Shown: piece by piece, positions 1-13,100 of the stretch
Layout: each line of letters begins with the position of its first letter
Numbering within the stretch: position 1 is the stretch's first letter
Source of the DNA: Polymyxa betae
Lineage: Eukaryota > Endomyxa > Phytomyxea > Plasmodiophorida > Plasmodiophoridae
NCBI GenBank assembly: GCA_003693705.1
Contig: RBZT01000419.1
Location: 1-64,000, forward strand
Reading direction: 5' to 3'
DNA length: 64,000 nucleotides
Notes under the pieces: model-generated
Told to the model about the DNA's origin: nothing
Database searches by the model: none
The model's input: only the letters and a program-made list of their open reading frames with translations
Position numbers and translations under genes: made by a program

Positions 1-1189
1 GGACACCAGTGGCGAGAGTCGGCTCTCCCAGTGGCAATTCGGACTCCGTGGATACTTCCATAGGATCAGTCCGCAGGATCAATCCGCATCGTGGATTGAC
101 CCAGTTTCGTAATTGTCTCAGATTTGAGACAGCTATACTACACAGTCCATACTGGTAGTAATTACTGGTCTTATCGTTTATATAATCAGATAGTACGCAC
201 CATACTGCGTACGGAGGTTTAGAGAACCTCAAATCTGATACACGCGGACGTCGATGCTTTCCAAGGAGCGGCCGGCTCCAATGTCAGGGCGATAGGCTTA
301 CACGGAACACAGTTCCTATTTTCTTTTCCAAATGCGGCTCAGATGCACGGGTTTATCAAATTCCTGATCGGTAAAGGCCACGCCGTGCGATTCTTCCACC
401 TAACGACCGCAGCAGCAGTGCGCGTTTTTTAAAATAAAACAAATGGAATTGAAAGCCTGAAATGTATTGACCCGCATCCGAAAATCTGCTGCTTCGCCAC
501 CGTCGATCCTTGTTCCCATTTTTAACATTTTATCTCTGAATACAATACTATAGTTAGAGTTTATCATTCAAATCACACGATTAGGGCATTGATCATATCT
601 TTCGCTCCATCTCTCGTCTCGTCGTCTCTCTCATTTCACTATTCTTATCCCACCCGATACTTTTTTATCGGTAGTGATATATTCTTATCATATCAAATCA
701 AGATACAAGATAAAGATACAGCAAGGGGGAATTGGGTTAATTGGGATTAGATAGATCAAATATTGTTCTGTTTTCATTTCGCTGATTGTTGCTAATACCT
801 ACATTCATTAATATGATTACAGACCAATCCCGATAAAGATGCTACAATACAAAACCCTAATCCCCCTTAAAACCCCCAAATTTTCCAGCGAAAGAACCCT
901 TCCCATCAATCTCATCGCCTCGTGCGATAATATTTATTCTATCGCCGCCGATTTCAACAAAAATCCCACCCAAGGGGTATTTTTCTTCGCCTCGTACAAT
1001 TTCTCATTTATCCTTAACTGCAATAAAGTTTTGTCAGACGTCTCTTTGCCCGCTGAAGCGTAATCAATGAAAGAGATCGTATGTTACTGCATTTAGCGGA
1101 AACTGCTGTTGGTTTAAACATCAAATTACCCATAATTATGTATTAAAAGTACAACCGTGACAATAGATATTTTTGTGATAAGACATCGT
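1..1189. other. AT-rich gene-free stretch
   Basis: I see no recognisable gene here. A small inverted repeat lies at 114-131 (TGTCTCA, four-base loop, TGAGACA) and another at about 79-97 (CAATCC/GGATTG). The 74-residue open frame at 839-1063 has no family resemblance and sits in skewed, C-rich and A-rich sequence. The segment immediately below 1190 is the expected 3' flank of the TRRAP gene on the minus strand. Confidence 0.5.
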
Positions 1190-4100
1190 TCAGAACCAGG
1201 GATGCCAGGTGGGTGGCATTGCACTGAGATTATCGATGCTAGTGGAAGATTCGACAAGCCGTTGGATCTTAGCATTGATTGAGAGCGGCAATTTACTCGC
1301 CTAAATTGCATTAAGTTCAAAGATCAGGCCAGACATGAAAAAGACAATGCAGCTTTTGAAATAAAAACCAAATTTTCAAGTTAAAATAATTCCAAACAAA
1401 CCTCATTAGGCGGAGGTGTAGTGGGCATCAATGACTGAACCCGAGCAAGAATTTGTGATGTATTGGCTGACACCATCGGCCGCAACTGCTTCTCGAGTTC
1501 ATCAAGGGCATTATCAGAGGTAGCCGGCGATAACGTCACACTCCAGGAGACCAAGTCGTCGCGCAAGTACAAATTCAGATAATTTTTGACAATATGCTGC
1601 CGTCTTAACCAGCAAGCAGCAGACGAAATGAATGCGCTGCTGAACACGCCTAAAAAAAACAGAGCTCTTAGAATCCATCATCTATTAAACTAAACATCGC
1701 AGCAGCAAAGCCTTCGGGCTAGAGCGACCAACATAAAATTTCAGAGCACAAACCTTCGATCAAGAACGGAGTGCAAAATTCGGTGAAGTTGGGAGTCAGG
1801 CGGAACGGTACTGATTCCTGATGATCAATCATATGAGAAGAGGAATAGCTCGGATAGAAATCAGTCTGCATAATTCGGCCAGATTTTCGGGAAAACCAGA
1901 TCTATTTCGACATCAGCTCGAGCTCGTATTAACAATGCAGTCAGATAGAAAATAAACCTTGTGCGGGGCTCGGTCACCGATTCGCAATGCGAAAGTCAAG
2001 AAACTGGTCAGACCCAGCTGCTTGGTGAACTCCATCTTAAAAGCCCACAGAGCATCATACGATCCTAAGGATTTCTCGATGTACGTGGAGAAGGTGTTGG
2101 TCGGGATGTGCAGCTGCATGATACGGCGATGAACATTATGCCTTGCGGCATCGCGCTGATCGTCAACGACGCCGCCCAACTGTTCGTTAGAATTAATAGG
2201 GATATCGTGAATGCTTAAATCGGAACGAACCTGATTTCTGTAAACCGTCAGGGCATCATCCGCATCCATATTCTTTAGAAAACACATGTGCTCGAGGACA
2301 GAGTCTAACGACGCTACGGAAAGATCCGATTCGAATAATCGTAGCCGGTTCGTGAGCGGGATCACCGATGGCACAGAGAAGCACATATTGCTAACCAAAA
2401 CATTATTAGACCGCAATACTATAAACGACAATAAATCTGAAAAATGGAAAGTATGTTAATTATGAAAACCAATAAAAGATCTAAGTCCGTTAAACAAACA
2501 TCAAATGAAATGAAAAATCAACCGTTCTCGAGTCTCCCGTGATTTGAGCATGAGCTGGTTAAGAATACGAGTCATCTGCATCATCCTCTCGTCGCTCTTG
2601 GTTATGTGAGCCACGAAGAACTGCACCAAGAAATACGTCGTGCCACCATCACTACCGATAAACCCTATGACAACCCTTATTAAAAAGAAGCACTCAGTAT
2701 GGCCACAATAATGCTACGTCAATCTCTGAAAATGTCACCATAGAGAAATTGATTAAAATGGCAGCAAATCGCAACATACCAATACGACGGAACGACATTC
2801 CGTTGTGCCTTACAATACCGACTGTCGGCGTGAAGCGTTCAAGCATAATATGGGAGCCGGGGCGAGGTTCATGCCCGTGACCGTACTGGCCAGGGACCTC
2901 GATATGCCGCGCCTCGAACCGAGCCAGGTAGGGTGACAGCCGGATGAGCTGCCGGGAGCGTTCGTCCCGATGCGATTGCGCCACCGAATATCGCAGATAC
3001 GATTTCCACCATTTCAGGCGCCGCATCAGCCGTGTCAACGTCAGAGGGTAGTCGGTGCCTTCGGGGGGCGGCAGAAAATCTTTCAGAAACTTCTCGCGAT
3101 AATGCTCAACGAACTGTTTCAGAATCGGTTTGCAATTGGCCACCGACTGCATAAAGAACTTGGAGCAAACGCGCCGGACGTTATCTGTTAACGACTCCGG
3201 TACTGTGTCCGTGTGCGTTATCGGCTGACGGAAACATTTCACGAACAGGGCTTGTACGGTGGACAGAAGCTCTTCCTGAGGCTCCGGGCGGAAACATCGC
3301 CCAAACTCTTCAAGCATCTTTTCGAGTTCGGCCACCAAATTTAAATGCTGGGTTCGGAGGGCGGTGACGACGGCGCGAACATTTGCTGCCGAACGTTCGG
3401 CGGGTTGTTCAGCGTTGGAATTCGGTGACATCGGATCGGAGCCCTGAGCTTGCGTCTGCTGCATTCTTTGTAGATCACGACGTTCGTGAAGGTAAGCACG
3501 TATGCCGTAGTAAAGCGCCTGAGGGAAAGCACGTGCGACGTTCTGGAGAATGGCAGTGAAAGCTGTGCCTTCATGGCGAGGGAGGGATGCAATTAACTGA
3601 GGCAGCCATAGAAGCCAGACCCAAACAGGAAGGTCGGCCGCGTACTTCTTGAAAACAGAGTTTAGCGGACCGTCGTTCTTGTCGTACGACATTAACCAGA
3701 GGACACGTGCTAGCATGAGACGGGCTTTATCGCTGGAGTGGAAGCGGACGGCTTGCAAATAACAGGAGATCGTATACTCGGCCCATTGCCGGTCCTTCTG
3801 CAGCCCGAACAGCTGATCACAGAAAGCGCCCCATGACAACCACCCCTAAAAAGACATTTCAGATTCAATAAAAGCAGCATGAATATAAAAACACGGAATT
3901 GGGACAAAGACAAAAAGAGAAGAAACGTCCTGAACTAAGAGAGAGGAGCAGCTGTTTTGAAAACGAACGCAAAAGCGATATTTGTACCTTCCCATAATCA
4001 TCACTGATGGCTAAGGCCGACGAGAAAGCGGTATGCGAGTCCTCACCGAGACCGAGATGTTCTAAAGCTTCACCTTTCAACCTGAACAGTTCCGCACATT

Positions 4101-7100
4101 GTTCGGGAGTAAATCTCTCCATCGAGCTCAGATTAAGTAGTGACACAGCCGAGCGTATTTCGTCGGCTGATTGCATGCACACCCGGACTTGCTCACGAAT
4201 TTTCGCGAACGCATCGGCAGGAGAAAGCGAATTTGGAGACACAGCCAGAAGTTGGGTCAGCCAAGTCAAACATACCTACACTCAGCAATGAACATATGAC
4301 AGAATAAAAATAGATTGACTAGCGAAGTAACAGAGAGAAAAGATAGCAACAATGAATAAAGCGCAATAAGGGATTGTAGGTGTCATGGCTACAACAATTC
4401 CATTGATGGGAAGAAAACAGCCCGACCTGAGGCAGTTGCTGACGACGGGCGGTTTCTGCCATTTTTACAATGGTCCAAGTGGGATCGGCCAGATTGATGA
4501 GATCATTGTGCGGAGGAGTATCTGGAATCTGATTTGCAGACAGAGGTCGGAATGCCGTCAAAAGCCGGTTAAAGACGTGCATGCGAGTAGTCATGATTTC
4601 GTTCCAGACGATAACTGAATCCCTACAAATCACAGACTTAATCGCAACAGCAAAAAAAAGAACGACGGCATTTCAGCAATTATAGATCGAATCAACAAGA
4701 ATAACGAAGATTCTAAAGACAAGCGCGGAACTGAATTACCACGGATTCGGGAGACGATCTCTCCATGACGTCAGGCCGTTCTTGAAGTCGGGAATGCGGT
4801 TCGCTTTCCACGATTTTCCTGCTTCTTCCAGCATAACGCGACATTCACGCATCTCGACCAGTTGCTGGAATCGGGCCAATAAATCGACGTGCCCGTTCCC
4901 AATCATGGACGGACGGCGCGACCATTCCTGCCAACAATGAATCGGTACAGCTCTGCGGAAACAACCAGAATTCGACTTATAGAAAATCAACACAGCATAC
5001 GGTGAACGAATGGTTAGAAATAATAATGACCGAGTTCAAAAGTATTGCCAAATGAAGTGAAAACAGCGAGCGCGGCTTTACTGACCTGGAGAGCAACATC
5101 AATAGACCGATCCAATGTGGTGTTTTGTTTGATTGTAATTCGTTGTAAGGCCACCGATTGAGGAACCGGAGCGCCTCCATCAACGACTATCTCGTCATTG
5201 CTGGACCCCGGTAAATTTTTATTGTCCTCAAGGTGCAGCACGAGCTGCGCTTGCTGATGCAACAACACCTGCAAACGATACAAGAGCCCTTTGATAGAGA
5301 CTGTGGGCTGTGAGTCGAGACTGTAGGGCTCGAGCAGTTTCTCCAACTGCACAGCATCGCCGGACAGCGATGCCGACTCGATAACAAGATCGGGACGGGA
5401 GAGATGGGCGAAGACATCACCGAGCTGTGACCATTGATGAAGGTACCGAGAAGATTTCAGCCATTCTTGCTCCCAGAGTAACGATTCGTCAGCAATGGGA
5501 ACCACAGCGTCGGATCTACAATCCATACGTTAAATATTGAAACGCAGAAACAGTAAACGTCACGAGCGAAAAAATGAAAGCAATGGGGCGTGGAAGATGA
5601 AAACAATGAGCAACTTAAAAAAGTTGTCTCATCATTAACAAGCTCCTGAGACGCACGAAATAACCTAGCAACATATCAAGCAGATAGACAGCCGCAAATC
5701 GAAACACAATGACACGAAATGAGAACAGCACAAGAGTTCAGACCCGGGTTCATGAATAGAACGCATAGCGTTATAAAACTCTTCTTGGGCCCTCGGCCAC
5801 AGCCCATACTGCTCAAGAGCCATCGCTGCACCAGTGAATGCTGAAGAGCATCGGACCTGATATATTCCAGCAACCACATCTCGTTCATTGAGATCATTCT
5901 GGAGCTCGACTAAAGCGCGAATAGCTAGATGATCCTCGATCCCTAAGAAAGGTTAAGCAAACAATGTGGACAAACAGTACCCGCCCCAGCAATGAGACCA
6001 AAAATGAAAAAAGAATCCCAGATAAAAAAAAAAAACAGAAAACCTCAGCAATCAATGTCAAGCAACTCAAGGGCATGCAGCAAGGTCGAAACAACCAACG
6101 TGCTCGCAACAGTAAAATGTCTGGTACCAGAAAAGATCTGCCTTTCAAGAAGGCGGCTGGCACTATGCCAGACACCATATGTACGACCAAGATAAGACAA
6201 CAGCTCAGGTCGGAGCTCCACCGCCTGCTCCGAGCGTTCAAACGCAGAGAGCAAAGTCACCACAGTATTCGGACGGCATCGTGTTTGTTTGAGCAAATCG
6301 TCTCGCGGCAGCAAGCGCGAAGCGATGCTACAAAGTTGCGAACGCTCAACAGGGTCCAGCGCCGCCCAGGCCAATGGGAATGCGTTGAGGAATGTCATCT
6401 CGGCGAGCTCGTCATCCACCAAGGTGATGCGCGAAAGCGCCGTAACGAAGGGCGTCGGATCGAAATGAACCAGTTCGGACGCGAATTCCGAATTGGCCAA
6501 CAACGAATTCGTCTGCATCGTGGACAGACAGCGATTTGCAGATTGTTGCGATTTCAGGTCGCCGATTTCTATCAGTGTCGTACTATCCGCGCAGAGCTGC
6601 AGCGGTTGTGTGGAGAGAATAATTGACAATATCAGCTCGTTGCTAGAAAGGAACCAGAGTCAGAGACGGAGAGTGATGGATCCCATAAAAGAAAACAGCA
6701 GAAACCCGGTATAATGAGAAGTGCTTTGCAAAAAGAAACTAGAAGCATGAGCACAAACGCAAGAGAAGCTGAACCTTCTTGAATGAAACCTATTAAACCT
6801 ACGAACCCGGGTGCAAGCCAGTATCGGTCATGTACGGCAGACCATCCACTGTACTCAAGCAGGAACTGTAAGCGCGACAAAATGGAAGACCCAGCCCAAG
6901 TGTGGATTGCAGTGATCATACGTTGGAACATGGACGGTGATCCCGATCGGAGCAATCCTAAGATCGGCCGTGCCAACCCTGTTGCACAAGAAGCAAAACG
7001 TCAGAAGATTCAATGACTACGTAATTTCACCGACCTCTGAAAAGCTCCACACGAATCATAGCGTTGGCATTCTCGTGACGTTCCAAGATTGAGAGCACAG

Positions 7101-10100
7101 CGCCATTTATACAATCAATAACGTCCCGGTCGTCGAAAGATTCCTCGATTCTAGAGAGACGAACAAGAAGACCAACCTATAAACATTTTGGCAAAAGCAG
7201 TGGCAGAAGATAAGACCAGTGAAAATTCAAAAGAAGAAAGGAATGAACTGCAGTGTTAAAGTGAATCTCCGCAAATTTCTGTAGGCAAGGAGCAGAAAAA
7301 GCCAAGGAATACCTTCTCTTTGATAGACAAATCGGGTAATGCTCCATTTGCTGCCGATATCCAGGAGCAAGTCATTTTTACAACATCGCGTAAGATCATA
7401 ACGTCATCACATTTTTCGATCAGATTGGCGACAGTTGATAGTATTTGTTTGCGTTGCTCCCGCAGATGCTGGGCGCGATTTGCAATCAGCCTGGTCGCAC
7501 AAAGCAGCGCGACCGAATCGTTCACCACACCCGACATTGCCGGATTTTGCTTTGTGGCAGCTGGACGATTCTGAAAACATTTTTAAAAAATGATATTTGG
7601 CATTATTCAACCCACGAAGATGGTTTGAAAAATAACATGTGCATCTCAGCAGTCAATAATTTTGTTGGGGAAAATCTGATACCACAAACAAGAGTAGAAG
7701 AGAAAAGCAAACAAGTGGAAATATCTGACAAAGAAAGCATACAGCGAGACAGCGACGAGCCAGGGTATGGAAGGCGGCGCTCAACGCAGGATTGAGCGAC
7801 ATCATATAAGCTGGTGAACGCGAAGAGATGATTTCTAGGGAGGCCAATGCTAAATGCAGAACGAAAACGTCTTTTTGTTGCACGCCATTTTGAATAGCGT
7901 TATGTAGACCAGCGTACAATTCGGGCGACGAATCAGCAACCGGCACCAACGACTCCAGCCTTCTCAAAAGAGCCAAGAACGGGTCTAAAAGGGGGACAAC
8001 ATCTGGAAACTCAAACAGACGGCAAATAACGCGATCAAACACAGAGAGACGTTCTGGAGTTTCTTGTAAAAACGCCAAATCTCGCGCCGACAGCAATGTA
8101 TCCAGCAGCAGCAGCAGTGTTCGTAATGAATCCGCCTCTAGACGTCCGTCAGAGAACTTATCGACCGCAGCGAACGAGGCATGGGGCCATTCACGAGCGA
8201 CAAGAGCAATGGTTGCAAGAAGCCGTTTGAGAGGCGCCTCTGTGCTCGGGGGATGGTTTGCGTATGTCGCGTAAACGTGCAATAAGGCGTTCACGATGGA
8301 TGTGATGCTCGGCAACGAAGCTGTCCACGATGATCCCTTAATAATTCGTGGTGATGATGAACGTGACGACACGCGACGGTGAACCTTTTGACGTTTGGGC
8401 GATGATGGTCCGCTGACTGAAACGTTCCACGAAACCAACTGTTCAGTCATGTCGACAACAAGGACAGCATCCGATCTTAATAACGTAAGCGACCCGGCGA
8501 GGGCGTCGCAGAGACACTGAGAATGGTGCGAAAAGATCGGCGCTAGACGCAAAACGTGGCCGCAAACCTCGCGGGCATTTGCTGTAGATCGCAAAGCGAA
8601 TGCAGAAAGGAATCCCAACCATTCGGGCAAACTCGGCAGCAACTCCAACAGCAAAAACTCGTCATCGTTCGGGCAAACGAAAATGTTTGAGTTCTCGTGG
8701 GGAGTTTCTAGCGGATCAGAAGGAAACTGCTCCCAGTGTTCATGGAAAAATTCGGCCAAGGTGTCCATAGCGTGGCGTGCAGATTCCGACTTGTGCAAAG
8801 CAGCGGTTCGTAGACTGTGCCAAGAGATATGTAAGCACCCCAAAATGACCAAGAGGCAGTTAGTTGCGCCTTACCATCTGACGTACAGGCCCAGGTAGGC
8901 CGATCTTTTGACCTCTTTGGACAGGACTGATGCCATAACAAGAAGACGAAGGGCGGATAGGTTAAAGGAGATGGGGATCTGCGCCTTCTGCTCACAGTTG
9001 GAGCGGGCGAATGCAATCAGCGGGTGGATGTATTTGTTGGGGCGGACCAAGTCGGGATCTTTCTCAAGCAATTCGCAAAGCAGCTGGATGATGAGCTCTC
9101 GAACCTGCCATGAATGACGTTCGTCTAAGCACGATTCGAACAGACGCGGCATGAGTAGGTTGAATGCAGCCTATGCAAGCTTAGATCAGTTCCGTATGAA
9201 CAACGACCTCTTATGTTGCAGATTCGCAAAGACGGGCGCATATAAAACCCAAAAAAACAGCTTCCAATTTACAAATCGCGATAAATATTGATCAGAAAAT
9301 AAACAGAACTAAGCAGACTGAGTTATATTGCGAAGCAGTAAAAGAAACGAGAACTTCTTGCATAATTGTGCCCTTTTTGGTAACAGAATAGCTATTTAAA
9401 AGAAGGCCAAAAATAGAAATGCTTCAAAGGACGTGTAATAACAAGCGATGAATGTACTTACGACCCTGACACCACGTTCGCTGCGCTGCTTAAAAGCGGG
9501 TATGATCAACGAGCGAAGACCGGCTTTTCGTTCCAGGTCAGAATAAGGAGACGAAGCAGGTAAAACATTTGAGAAAAAATCTCGAGCGATCTGCTGCAAT
9601 CTGGCCGAGCTGATCTCAACAGCGACGTCGATAGAGAAGAACCGATGCAAAAATGAGAAATCGACGATGGCGCGGCAATCCACGGCCGATAGCAGCATCC
9701 ACAGAATGTTTGTCGGTAGTTGTGAATTCGCCCCGGATTGCTCCATTTTCGCATTCCAATCTAACCATATTTCACATGATCAGCGATGCTCTAAACGTTA
9801 ATGAGCAAAACGGAGAGAAAAACGCAGGAGCGTGATACTAATATTACGAGGAAGGCAAGCAGTGAAAGGTTAACAGCAGTACTGGAAACAAATGGTACCA
9901 CGCAGACAAAACAATAACAAAAGCAAGACGAGGACCGACATGTGACAAGACAGTGAGCCAGTCTTTGGCGTTTGATGACTTTTTCAATGGGAGTATCGGC
10001 GCCGATTGGCAGCGACGCTGGAGACATCCATGAATTCGCCAAGGCGTCGACGACTCGTGAAGCATCCGTCTGGCCCAACCACGACGGAGAATAATGCGAT

Positions 10101-13100
10101 AGTTGGTAGACGATGTTCACGCCCTGAAGCTCGAGCTCTTCGACTGCCTTTTCGGGGATTGCACGCCGAGGTACTGCAGGCTCAGTCTCTTCAGACCCTA
10201 ATATCATAGTTTGAAAGAAGAAGGAGCAAAAACATAAGATTCCAGTGAGACAAGGAAAACCCCTAAGCGAGAGGGAAAAAACTTAGGAAATGTACACTGA
10301 GATCAGAAATTCCAAAAAAAAAACGATCCGATTCGAACGAAAGAACGGAAATAAAAATTGAAACCAAATCGAAGACAAAATGAAACCTTCGTCAATCTGC
10401 ATGCTGTCCATCGATTGTTGTGATCTTCTTTGAGATTGCATCTGATTGGTCTGCGTCTGCTGTGATTGCTCAATATTGAAAGAAGCAGCTAACAGTTGAT
10501 CGCTCAGCGCAATCAGAGTATCGCAAACAGTCGCACCCTCCTCGGAAGACAAAATTTCCAAAAACAGTTGGGATAGGCGCCGGTCAACCAAATTTTTCGG
10601 GGTCAGGAAAAACGCAACGGATTCGGCTGCGTATGTGCAAATGAACCGCATCAGAGGAGCACGGAAAGGACTCGGATGCCCCACGCCATGCCCTCCGAAA
10701 GCCCTTAGCAGAGGGAGCATTGATTCCAACGATACAACAGCCATAACGAGTTTGGTGAGAAATTGCCTGGGGGCCGGCGGTAGGCGGTGAAACAAATCCA
10801 ACAGGCGGCACGGAAGGCGAATCTCGTCACCCGGTTGGCGAATGGCCGGCAGCGAAACAGACGCTTGCGGCATTGTGAGCATCTGTTTCAGAGCCTCGCT
10901 GAAGAAAAAAAGATGATCTAGCAAAGTACGACCGAGAGTGACGTTGAAACAATGGGCCAACAACTGCAGGAGATGTTCAAGCAGAGTCAAAAGAGGCATT
11001 GAAAGTGTCGGCGGCTCGGCTAGATTACGAAGGACAGGCTCGAGACAGTTCCGGAGAAGGGTCTTGGGCATCTTGTGCTGGCGGCAGAGCATGGCCAGAC
11101 CACGTTTGGCGGCATTCACGACACGCACACCTGAACTGCGATCGACCATGGCATTAAATAATGATTGCACCACTGCATTCCGAAGGTCGTCGTTCCAGGA
11201 CAGAGACGTGCAAGAAACAGTGATGGACATCAGCGATATATATTCCACCTGGTTAAAGATTAAGAAAAAGTAATGAGAAAGACGCTCAACAGCTCAAAAG
11301 CTTCAGCGCAAAAACGCACCTGAAGTCGAACAACGTCGCGTCCCTTAGTCCGGGCAGCACGGCCGGATTTGATGTTTTCGATGGCGTCAGCAACAACCGT
11401 AGCTAACTGGTCAGCAGGGGCCAGGTTTGGGTTTAACCTTAAGGCAAGAGCCGCCGACCAAACATGGCCGACACGCATTGAAGGTGCCACTTTCGCAAGA
11501 GTTCGCTGAAGAACCGGCTCGGCCAAAGCCGGCAGATGCGCATCGAGAATGGCAGCGGCTGAGACGCCCTGCAAGGCTGAAATGCGCTCTAAACAGCGAA
11601 GAGCGACATTTCGAGCGAACCACGATGGATCTGTCAAAAACGCTGCGAACCGGGTCGTCAGGGCTCCGTTCAATACGGAATCGACCGTACTGGCCTCAAT
11701 AACTTGCTGCAGCGTCTCTTCAGCGACCTGCATGACATGGAGCGCAGACTGGCTCTGGATCGGGGGGTCATCGGCATCAAGGCCGACTTCCCCGGTTGGC
11801 GTGAAAAAATCATCGACTTCATTCTCTGGGTCGAACCAACGGGTTTGCTGGAACGAGACAATCTCTTCTGACAGGGTCGCCATCAAGGCGTCGATGATAT
11901 CAGGCCCTTGTGTCTGAAGCCAGCGCGGTGGCAAGCGAGCACATAAAACACTCAGACCACTGACACCAGCACTTCGCATAATGATGGAGCGGTCTTGACA
12001 AATAACGGCGAACTTCTGCAAAAGAACATCGACGGCGGCGCTGGTAGCAGTTTCATCAACGCCATACAACAAACTCATCTCGTCCAAGAACGAGGCCATT
12101 GTACTCAGAACCGTATTTGAAATAGCAGTGGAGGTGAACGCAGCAGGCGTGGTCAAGCAATAGACCAATGACTTCAGAAAGATTACGCGATCGGTATCAA
12201 CGAAAGCAAAGAATCGAGAAAGGCGTTCAAGATAGTCGAAGGCAGCATGATCGCGAGAAGCCAACGTGAACAATCCGAGAAAAAGCGTTTGCGCTGCCGA
12301 ATCGAGCGCATCGAAACGGGGCCGGCGACGAAACGCCAGCACCATTTCTTGTTCGTTCGTATCTGTTGGCGTAACCAATTCGGGCTCGGATCGAGTTGGC
12401 GCAGGGCGTGGTGTCTCTTGAGGTAATTGCTCCAAAGGAAAAGTGATATCGGGTGGGACTTGGAATAAGATGGCAATCAAAGACTGCAGGAAAGGAAGGG
12501 CATGAGAGTCCAGCGAAGTTCCAGATGAGATTCGAGAAACTACAAGCTCCGCAATGCTCGTCATGGAGAGCGAGGTTCGATTGCCGCAGATTGCATTGAC
12601 ACGAAGTGGAAGACCTTCGTGGACATTGCTGGAGTATGGGATATCCATCGTCTCGACGAGGAAACGGCGATTACGACCCCCAAGTTTGCCCAAAAGCAGC
12701 AGCGCCTAAAGTAATTTGAGCTGTGGGACAATATTGGATCAAAAGAGCATCCAAAATTGGCAGAAAGACCACAAAAACAATGTGACAGCCTAGCAAAACC
12801 GCAACATTGGAGGAGCAAAAACAATGCTAGAAAAAGAAGGGAACGGGCGTTCAGGCAAAACCGGTTGAGAACCGACCACTGAGCCAAACGGCGCTGGAGT
12901 TGGCTTCAGAAGAGCGCACAGAGCCCTCATGGCAGAGCATATATCACCGGATAGGTGATCGAATAGATAATCGTGATTCAGCTTATCGACCCAGAATTCG
13001 AACGTTCGCAGACCAACTTTGACGACTTGTTCGTCGGCGGATTGCAGAGCACGAACCACAGACCTAAATAAATTCAACAGATAGACGAGACAAAAAACAT

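Noticed and set aside
839-900. Telomere-like CCCTAA/CCCCC runs
   Set aside because: A single irregular stretch without tandem repetition; not a telomere or interstitial array.
5964-6626. 220-codon plus-strand open frame rich in Lys and Arg
   Set aside because: It lies antisense to TRRAP exons that have clear family similarity. The frame has no domain and includes an A-run from an intron.
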